In this document: piece after piece, positions 58,316-64,000 of the stretch
Layout: each line of letters starts with the position of its first letter
Numbering within the stretch: the first letter of the stretch is position 1
From: Sphingopyxis sp. YR583
GTDB lineage: Bacteria; Pseudomonadota; Alphaproteobacteria; Sphingomonadales; Sphingomonadaceae
DNA length: 64,000 bases
Direction: 5' to 3'
Assembly: GCF_900108295.1 (NCBI RefSeq)
Contig: NZ_FNWK01000001.1
Location: 1,116,001-1,180,000 of the forward strand
The notes under the pieces: generated by a model
Database searches by the model: none
The model's input: the letters and a program-made list of their open reading frames with translations, nothing else
Told to the model about the DNA's origin: nothing
Program-made: the position numbers and the translations under genes

Positions 58316-59686
58316 ATGCTGTACATGAATGCCATAAAGCCGCTGGCGAGCCGCGCTTTTGCGCCGGCCGGCGGCGTGGGGCTGGCCGCGTTCCTCAACT
58401 GGGCCTTGTGCTGGATCATATTGCCCAACCTGCCCTTCTTGCCGATCACGGTGATGGGCGGCCCGATGCGGGCGTCGGAGATCATGCTGTGCGGCGCGGT
58501 CGGCTTCGCCGCGAGCTGGTTCGGCTATTGGGTCCGCCTCACGGCCTTTTTCGGCCTGCTTTTCTACCTGACGCTCGTCTTTATCGCCAACATGTTCAAC
58601 ATGCATATCAGCATGATCCTGTCGGTGATCGCGCTGGTGCTCGACCTTCGCCCCGCCGCCTCGCCCGAATATATGGTCGGCGGCGGCCTGCTGATCCTCG
58701 TCCTTGCCTTTGCCGCACGGCAGCTCCGCAAGCCGCAGACCCTGCACGGACTGCAATGGATCATCGCGGCGGCCGCGCTGACCTATACGCTGGCGCAGGC
58801 CGACTATATCTGGGCGCGCGACGGTTCGACCGCCTATAACCGGATGGCGCCCGTCGGCGCGCCCTTCACCTCCGCAACCCGTCAGACCGGTTTCCTGACG
58901 CTTGCCGACGGCAAGCGCAATGTGATGATCGTCGTGGTCGAGGCGATGGGGCTTCCCACCGAGGCGACGCTGCGCGAGCGGCTCGACGCGATCTGGACGC
59001 GCCCCGAACTGTCGGAGCGGTTCGCGATCAGCCAGGGCAGCACGACCTTCTATAATTCGACGACCAAGGGCGAGATTCGCGAGCTATGCCAGCGCTGGGG
59101 CGACTATGGGGAAATTACCGGTCCCCAGCCCGATTGCCTGCCCGCCATATTGGCGCGGCGCGGCTATCGGACGCACGCCTTCCACGGCTTTTCGCCGAAA
59201 TTCTTCGATCGCGACCAATGGTATCCGCTGATCGGTTTCGAACAGACGAGCTTTCGCGATACGATCGAGGCCGAGGGCGCGGGGCATTGCCCCAATGTCT
59301 TTCCCGGCGCGTGCGACCGCGACATCCCGCGCCTGATCGGGCGCGATCTGGCCGCGGCAAAAGAGCCGCAGTTCATCTATTGGCTGACGCTCAATTCGCA
59401 CCTGCCGGTCGTTGCCAACGCCGAGCTGCGCACCGAGAATTGCCGTCAGCTCGGCGCCGTTCTCGATAGCGACTATCCGCAGGTCTGCCGTCTTTTCGCG
59501 GTCTGGGACGATACCGCCGCGGCGCTCGCCGCGATGGCGAGCCGGCCCGATTTCCCGCCCACGGACATCCTCATCGTCGGCGATCATATGCCGCCCTTTA
59601 CCCAGCAGAAAAGCCGGCTGATGTTCGACAGCGCAAAGGTGCCGTGGGTGCTGCTGCGCTATCGCCCGTCGCGCGCAGCGACATAA
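58316..59686 (+). CDS. Membrane-bound sulfatase/phosphoethanolamine-transferase superfamily protein
   Basis: 456 residues. Four or five membrane segments fill about 20-165. The C-terminal domain is of the alkaline-phosphatase/sulfatase superfamily: MIVVVEAMG (metal Glu, about 205), the nucleophile Thr in [12 protein letters not shown] (about 248) and VGDHMPPF (metal Asp/His about 425). Relatives add or remove phospho-groups on cell-surface glycans or lipids (LtaS, EptA, OpgB). The exact acceptor is unknown. Its last 28 bases overlap the 3' end of trmD. Confidence 0.85.
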   Translation: MLYMNAIKPLASRAFAPAGGVGLAAFLNWALCWIILPNLPFLPITVMGGPMRASEIMLCGAVGFAASWFGYWVRLTAFFGLLFYLTLVFIANMFNMHISMILSVIALVLDLRPAASPEYMVGGGLLILVLAFAARQLRKPQTLHGLQWIIAAAALTYTLAQADYIWARDGSTAYNRMAPVGAPFTSATRQTGFLTLADGKRNVMIVVVEAMGLPTEATLRERLDAIWTRPELSERFAISQGSTTFYNSTTKGEIRELCQRWGDYGEITGPQPDCLPAILARRGYRTHAFHGFSPKFFDRDQWYPLIGFEQTSFRDTIEAEGAGHCPNVFPGACDRDIPRLIGRDLAAAKEPQFIYWLTLNSHLPVVANAELRTENCRQLGAVLDSDYPQVCRLFAVWDDTAAALAAMASRPDFPPTDILIVGDHMPPFTQQKSRLMFDSAKVPWVLLRYRPSRAAT

Positions 59687-60366
59687 GCCGCCCACAGGTC
59701 GGGGCGGCGCGCCCTTGTATCGCGCTCGGCCTGCTCGCGGCGCCAGGCGGCGATCTTTTTGTGGTCGCCCGATCGCAGCACATCGGGAATATCCTGTCCC
59801 TCCCAACTTACCGGGCGGGTATAGTGCGGATATTCGAGCAGCCCCTGCTCGAACGATTCATCGTCGCCGCTCGCCGCCGCGCCCATCACGCCGGGGAGCA
59901 GCCGGATGCAGGCGTCGAGCAGCAGCAGCGCGCCCATTTCGCCCCCCGACAGGATGATGTCGCCCATCGACACCTCCTCGATCGCGCGCGCAGCGAAGAT
60001 GCGCTCGTCGAACCCCTCGAAGCGGCCGCAGAGAATGATCGCGCCGGGACCGGCCGAAAGAGAGCGCACGCGCGCCTGCGTCACCGGTGCCCCGCGCGGC
60101 GTCATGGCAAGGATCGGCAAGCCCGGATGCGCCGCGACGGCATGGTCGATCGCCGCGCCTAGCACATCGGCCTTCAGCACCATGCCCGCACCGCCGCCCG
60201 CGGGCGTGTCGTCGACGGTACGGTGCTTGTCGGTCGCGAAATCACGGATCTGCACCGGCGCGCAATGCCATGTGCCGCTTTCGAGCGCGCGCCCCGCCAT
60301 GCTGTGCCCCAGCGGGCCGGGGAACATGTCGGGATAGAGGGTCAGGGGGACAGCAGTGAAGGTCAT
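59659..60366 (-). CDS. trmD: tRNA (guanine-37-N1)-methyltransferase
   Basis: 235 residues of SPOUT fold. [40 protein letters not shown] and [17 protein letters not shown] are diagnostic, the last two forming the knot that binds S-adenosylmethionine. The ATG overlaps the stop of the LysR gene by four bases (ATGA), so it is translated with that gene unless an internal promoter exists. Longer open frames upstream are antisense-like artefacts. Confidence 0.97.
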   Translation of the reverse strand: MTFTAVPLTLYPDMFPGPLGHSMAGRALESGTWHCAPVQIRDFATDKHRTVDDTPAGGGAGMVLKADVLGAAIDHAVAAHPGLPILAMTPRGAPVTQARVRSLSAGPGAIILCGRFEGFDERIFAARAIEEVSMGDIILSGGEMGALLLLDACIRLLPGVMGAAASGDDESFEQGLLEYPHYTRPVSWEGQDIPDVLRSGDHKKIAAWRREQAERDTRARRPDLWAAYVAARDGR

Positions 60367-61286
60367 GATGGCGGCTCCCATACCGCGTCGGGGAGCAGGT
60401 GGCGATCCTTCTCGATCTCCGCATGCAGCCATTCGCGGAAGCGTTCGATCTTGCGCACCCCCACCCGATTGTCGCGGTGGACGAGCCACATGCCCGACGT
60501 CGCCGACACATAGAATGTGTCGAAGGGCTGGACCATGCGGCCGCTCGCGAGTTCGCCCTGCCAGTAGAGCGGGGTCATCATCGCGACGCCGAAGCCCGCC
60601 TGTACCGCGCTCCCTTCCTGCAACTGGCTGTCGAGTTCGATCCCGCGGCGCGACGGCACCAGCGGCGTTTCGACGCCAGCAAGGGTGAACCAGTCGGCCC
60701 ACCAGCTATCGTTCGGCGCGAGCCGCTGGACGCGCAGCAGGTCGGCGGGTTCGCTTATGCCATGCTCTTCGATAAACGCCGGCGAGGCGATCGGCGCGAG
60801 ATATTGGCGCATCAGGAAATCGGCGCGCAGCCCGGGCCACACACCCCGGCCGATGCGGATCGCGACGTCGACGTTCGAGGCGTCGAAGTCGACCAGATCG
60901 TTGCTCATCGCCATGCGCACCGCGAGCTCGGGATATTGGAGCTGGAAGCTGCCGATGCGCGCGCTGAGCCAGGTGCCGCCGAAGCTGGTCGAGGCGTTGA
61001 TCGTCAGCACATCGGCCTCGTCGCTGCCGAGCGCGGCGAAGGCATCGCCCATCGTCGCGAAGGCGTTGCTGATCGCGGGGAGCAGCCGTCGCCCGGTTTC
61101 GGAGAGGCGAACCCGCCCCTTTTCGCGCACGAAGAGCGCGCGTCCGAGCCGGTCCTCCAATTGGCGGATTTGATAACTGACCGCCGCCTGCGTCAGTCCC
61201 AGCTCTTCGGCGGCGCGCGAAAAATTCTGCAAACGACCGGCGACTTCGAAGGTGCGTATGGCAGCGAGGGGCGGCAGGCGGGACAT
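60363..61286 (-). CDS. LysR-family regulator, GcvA-like
   Basis: 307 residues. The N-terminal winged helix has [29 protein letters not shown] and [13 protein letters not shown] (in pieces), typical of the GcvA/AmpR branch. The effector domain follows ([29 protein letters not shown]). It overlaps trmD and is divergent from a small gene at 61389 across 102 bases. AmpR-type regulators often sit near beta-lactamase genes, and a beta-lactamase-family gene lies 0.4 kb upstream; the connection is speculative. Confidence 0.93.
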   Translation of the reverse strand: MSRLPPLAAIRTFEVAGRLQNFSRAAEELGLTQAAVSYQIRQLEDRLGRALFVREKGRVRLSETGRRLLPAISNAFATMGDAFAALGSDEADVLTINASTSFGGTWLSARIGSFQLQYPELAVRMAMSNDLVDFDASNVDVAIRIGRGVWPGLRADFLMRQYLAPIASPAFIEEHGISEPADLLRVQRLAPNDSWWADWFTLAGVETPLVPSRRGIELDSQLQEGSAVQAGFGVAMMTPLYWQGELASGRMVQPFDTFYVSATSGMWLVHRDNRVGVRKIERFREWLHAEIEKDRHLLPDAVWEPPS

Positions 61287-61388
61287 ACGACCTTATAAGT
61301 CAGCCTTATATCATGGTCTACGCCTTTTGTTGGCGGCGCGGCGCCAATGGGCGCATTCAGGCTGTACCGAAGCGAAAGGAGATGAACG

Positions 61389-61589
61389 ATGAAAGACGAG
61401 CAGTTCATGCGCGTTTGGAATGACGGTCATGATCATTTCAGCGCCGATATCGCCCGCGGCCTTCACTGGCTCGCGACCCCGTTCCGCCGCCTCGGCGAAT
61501 GGATCGCCCTGCCGAGCGCGCCCGGCGAAGACAGCGCCTTTACCCGCGTCGCCCAGCGCTGCGGCGTCCGCCCGCGCCGGGCACGATAA
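61389..61589 (+). CDS. Small conserved protein of unknown function
   Basis: 66 residues with an excellent ribosome site (AAAGGAGATGAACG before ATG) and a terminator 34 bases after its stop, so it is very likely translated. It is basic at the C-terminus (GVRPRRAR), with no signal or membrane segment. DHFSADIARGLHWLATPFRRLGEW is the most regular, amphipathic part when read in segments. I do not recognise it. Confidence 0.75.
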   Translation: MKDEQFMRVWNDGHDHFSADIARGLHWLATPFRRLGEWIALPSAPGEDSAFTRVAQRCGVRPRRAR

Positions 61590-61622
61590 TTTCCCTGTCC
61601 GTCCCCTAGGGTCAGGGTGAAA

Positions 61623-61659
61623 CGGGGTGAGGCTGTCCCTTGCATAAAGCCTCACCCCG
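61623..61659. terminator. Bidirectional hairpin terminator
   Basis: CGGGGTGAGGC and GCCTCACCCCG form an 11-base perfect stem with a 15-base loop, between the small gene and the convergent beta-lactamase-family gene. Confidence 0.8.
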
Positions 61660-61665
61660 TCGACA

Positions 61666-63180
61666 TTATCGCGCCTCGGGCGGGACGACGCGTAAGCGTA
61701 GCGCCTGGATCGTCGCTGGTGTCGTTGGCGCGAGCAGCAATTGCCCGTCGAGCTTTCCCTTTTCGCAGTTGAGGCGAAACGCACTCGACATCGCGCCGGT
61801 TGGCGCCAGCGGTTCGTCGGTCGGGCATTCGCCGACCTCGGCCTTCAGCTTGGCGAATTCGACCTTCCAGTTATCGGCCGAGCGGTCGAGCAGGAAGTTC
61901 ATCGCGAGCCGGCCCTGAAGCGGACCGACATCGCCCGCAGCATAGGCCGCCTTCGCCGCCGCATAGGCGTCCGCGACCGCCGGCGACACGGGGATCGCAC
62001 GCGCCTCGAGCAGCCCCGCCTTGTCCAGCGCGACCGCGGTGTCCCATGCCGGGCCCGACGGACCGGCATAAGTGCGGTTCGACAGCGCGAACACCCCGAC
62101 GCCATGATCGGGCATCAGCATCACATGGCTGCCATAACCCGGATAGCCGCCGCCATGCGCGAGCGTGAGGCCGAGGTCGCAATCCTGTGCGACGCGCCAG
62201 CCCATGCCATAGGCGGCGGCCTGTTTGCACGCGGTCGCGCCGCTGGCGCCGATGCGGTTCGTGACCGAGACGAAGTTCGATCCCTGCGCGATCTCGCGTA
62301 CCGTCGACCGCTTGACCGGGCCATTATCGGCATCATCGCGCGCGGGCCATGCCGAGAGCAGGAAGGCGACCCATTTGGCATAATCGTTGGCGCTGACCTG
62401 CAACCCGCCCATCGCATTGAACGCGCCATCGACCATCTCGGGCTCGGCGGTCCATTTGTCATTTTCCCAGCGATAGCCGAGCGCATAGCGCGTCTTCGGA
62501 GCCTTCGGCGCGTCGAAGCCGCTGCTCGTCATGCCGAGCGGGGTCAGGATCGTCTTCTGGACATAATCGGTATAGGCCATGCCCGACGCATTGGCGACGA
62601 TGCGGCCAAGCAGCGCATAGCCGAAGTTCGAATATTCATGTTGGCTCTGCGGCACGCGACTGAACGGCACGCCCGTCGCGATCATTTTGGTGAAGTCGTC
62701 CTGCGGCAGCACCTGCTGCCGGTCGCCCCACGGATCGTCGGTAACGAAGCCGCCGACATGCTGGAGCAAATCCCTGACCCGTATGCGCGGGCTGTCCTTG
62801 GTCGGATAGGTCCAGCCCCTCATTTCGGGCACATATTGTTCGGCAAGATCGTCGAGGCGGAGTTTGCCGTCGTCGCGCAGTTTGAGGATCGACAGCGCGG
62901 TGAACGCCTTGGTCATCGAGGCGATGCGGAACAGGCTGTCGGGCGTGACGGCGCGCTTGTCGGCGATGTTCTGGACGCCGATGCCCTTCACATAGGCGAG
63001 CTTGCCGTCCTCGACGACGCCGTAGACGAGGCCGGGGATATGCTGCTCGGCCTGGAATTTCGCGAAGAGCGCATCGATTTCGGGGGCGAGCTGGTCGAGC
63101 GCCTTGGGGGCGTCCTGCGCCTGCGCAGGTGACGACACGGCCAAAATAGCCGCGAAAGCAAAAGCCGATCTCGAACGCAT
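61666..63180 (-). CDS. Serine hydrolase of the class C beta-lactamase/esterase family
   Basis: 504 residues from the ATG at 63180 (GGAGAATCGTG upstream), with a signal peptide (cleavage near AQAQD). The SxxK motif is SMTK (about 88-91), the Tyr motif is YSN (about 183), and HGGG near 330 replaces KTG. It is longer than AmpC and has a C-terminal extra domain (about 375-500). Such proteins include D-aminopeptidases, esterases and penicillin-binding-like enzymes; true beta-lactam resistance is not implied. Confidence 0.9.
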   Translation of the reverse strand: MRSRSAFAFAAILAVSSPAQAQDAPKALDQLAPEIDALFAKFQAEQHIPGLVYGVVEDGKLAYVKGIGVQNIADKRAVTPDSLFRIASMTKAFTALSILKLRDDGKLRLDDLAEQYVPEMRGWTYPTKDSPRIRVRDLLQHVGGFVTDDPWGDRQQVLPQDDFTKMIATGVPFSRVPQSQHEYSNFGYALLGRIVANASGMAYTDYVQKTILTPLGMTSSGFDAPKAPKTRYALGYRWENDKWTAEPEMVDGAFNAMGGLQVSANDYAKWVAFLLSAWPARDDADNGPVKRSTVREIAQGSNFVSVTNRIGASGATACKQAAAYGMGWRVAQDCDLGLTLAHGGGYPGYGSHVMLMPDHGVGVFALSNRTYAGPSGPAWDTAVALDKAGLLEARAIPVSPAVADAYAAAKAAYAAGDVGPLQGRLAMNFLLDRSADNWKVEFAKLKAEVGECPTDEPLAPTGAMSSAFRLNCEKGKLDGQLLLAPTTPATIQALRLRVVPPEAR

Positions 63181-63408
63181 CACGATTCTCCACAAGCAAG
63201 CTGGACGAGTCCGGCTGCGACATCACCCGAACCTGATCCGGGGTGGCGCGCTCGCGGTCAAGCCTCGCGTTGATCGCCATCGCCGGGAAACCGGAAACCC
63301 GGGCCGTGTCCGGGCAATGACAGGGCATCCCCAAATTACCCGGGCTTGCTTTGGCGGGCGATATCAGCAGGGTGGCCGCGCGCCGACCGGGCGCACGGGG
63401 GACCAGAC

Positions 63409-63795
63409 ATGCGAAAATTCATTTGCGCGATAGTGGCGGTATCGACGCTGGGCGTGGCGGCGCCAGCGGCGGCCGAATGGACCCGGCTTACCGACGACGA
63501 CCGCGGCGTGTTTCATTATTACGACCCGGCGACGGCGAAGCGGAGCGGACCGCTCGTGCAATATCGCTCCCGCGCGGACGGACGTAACGCCACACTCGAC
63601 GAAGACGAACCGCCGCTGAGCGTTATGCTGGAAGAAATGGATTGCAAGGGCAACCGGATGCGGCCGATCGAGATCATCGATTATGACGCGAGCGGCGCAG
63701 AGATCCAACGTTTCGACATGAGCGACGAGGAACATTGGTTCGATATCGCGCCCGATTCGATCGCGGCGCGGAAACGAGAGACACTCTGCCGCTAA
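63409..63795 (+). CDS. Small secreted protein (surface-adhesin-E-like)
   Basis: 128 residues with a signal peptide (cleavage near AAAEW, residue 22). The pattern EWTRLTDDDRGVFHYYDPATA followed later by VQYRSRAD and a pair of late Cys (DCKGNRM, ETLCR) resembles small periplasmic proteins annotated as surface-adhesin E. It lies seven bases from the 3' end of rimM in convergent orientation. Function unknown. Confidence 0.8.
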   Translation: MRKFICAIVAVSTLGVAAPAAAEWTRLTDDDRGVFHYYDPATAKRSGPLVQYRSRADGRNATLDEDEPPLSVMLEEMDCKGNRMRPIEIIDYDASGAEIQRFDMSDEEHWFDIAPDSIAARKRETLCR

Positions 63796-63802
63796 GCCGA
63801 CG

Positions 63803-64000
63803 CTAGTCCGCGTCGGCAAAGGCCTGGGCGACGACCAGCCGTTCGGCGTTCCATTCGGGCACCGCCTCGACACGCATCGGCACCATGAAACGCTTGCCGG
63901 TCGGGCGTTCGATTTCGACGATGTCGCCGGCGCCGAAATTGTCGATCGCGACAACGGTGCCGATCGCGCTGCCGTCGGTCGATACGCACGGCAAGCCGAG
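63803..64000 (-). CDS. rimM: Ribosome maturation factor RimM (C-terminal part; 5' end beyond window)
   Basis: The last 65 residues of RimM are visible, reading LGLPCVSTDGSAIGTVVAID and then NFGAGDIVEIERP, with GKRFMVPM; this is the PRC-barrel domain that binds ribosomal protein S19. In most proteobacteria trmD follows rimM directly; here about 3.4 kb separates them. The start lies past the right edge. Confidence 0.92.
   Translation of the reverse strand, partial: LGLPCVSTDGSAIGTVVAIDNFGAGDIVEIERPTGKRFMVPMRVEAVPEWNAERLVVAQAFADAD

Noticed and set aside
61666..63180. Antibiotic-resistance beta-lactamase
   Set aside because: The fold is class C-like, but the long C-terminal extension and HGGG in place of KTG fit esterase or peptidase relatives better; resistance is not supported by sequence.

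Overview
The window is about 64% GC by eye, dense with genes, and looks like chromosome from a sphingomonad alphaproteobacterium, most likely Sphingopyxis or a close relative. Supporting signs are four TonB-dependent receptors, a lasso-peptide isopeptidase module of the Sphingopyxis/Caulobacteraceae type, short palindromic intergenic repeats built on TTCCCGCGAAAGCGGGAA, and sphingomonad-like RimM, PurS and DUF6628-type proteins. No transposase, integrase, phage gene or CRISPR array was found.

Region 1 (1-16.0 kb) is accessory catabolism. It holds a Baeyer-Villiger monooxygenase (cut by the left edge), a regulator made of two TetR units, two TonB receptors without signalling domains, a glutaryl-CoA-dehydrogenase-like enzyme, two more TetR-type regulators (one with an extra N-terminal helix-turn-helix), a GPH/MelB-type symporter, an amidohydrolase, an acyl-CoA synthetase, a flavin reductase and a VOC protein. 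The layout suggests uptake, oxygenation, hydrolysis and CoA activation of a bulky organic compound that I cannot name. A short motif repeated in the monooxygenase and first receptor promoters is a candidate operator for the double TetR.

Region 2 (16.1-29.2 kb) is two consecutive modules, each ECF sigma factor, FecR anti-sigma factor, TonB receptor with an N-terminal signalling (STN) domain, and secreted S9 peptidase. The first peptidase resembles characterised lasso-peptide isopeptidases (AtxE2, SpI-IsoP); the second belongs to a different S9 branch. No lasso precursor, cyclase or leader protease was found, so the modules look built to import and open peptides made elsewhere.

Region 3 (29.6-38.8 kb) is surface biology: a LuxR-type HTH protein, a four-gene chaperone-usher fimbrial operon, two paralogous small proteins of unknown function that share a leader sequence, and a secreted glycine-zipper protein with about sixteen 15-residue GYYD...W repeats.

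Region 4 (38.8-64 kb) is mostly core and household genes: an HWE/HisKA_2 histidine kinase, tRNA-Arg(TCT), a queuosine-precursor transporter, purS-purQ, bfd-bfr, an SDR/HxlR pair, an SRPBCC/ArsR pair sharing a 20-bp palindrome, an ACE-type M2 peptidase, a MarR-EmrAB efflux operon, a four-gene run ending in DDAH, asd, and rplS, trmD and rimM. The usual rimM-trmD-rplS block is spread out here by a membrane sulfatase-family gene, a LysR gene overlapping trmD, a beta-lactamase-family gene and two small ORFs.
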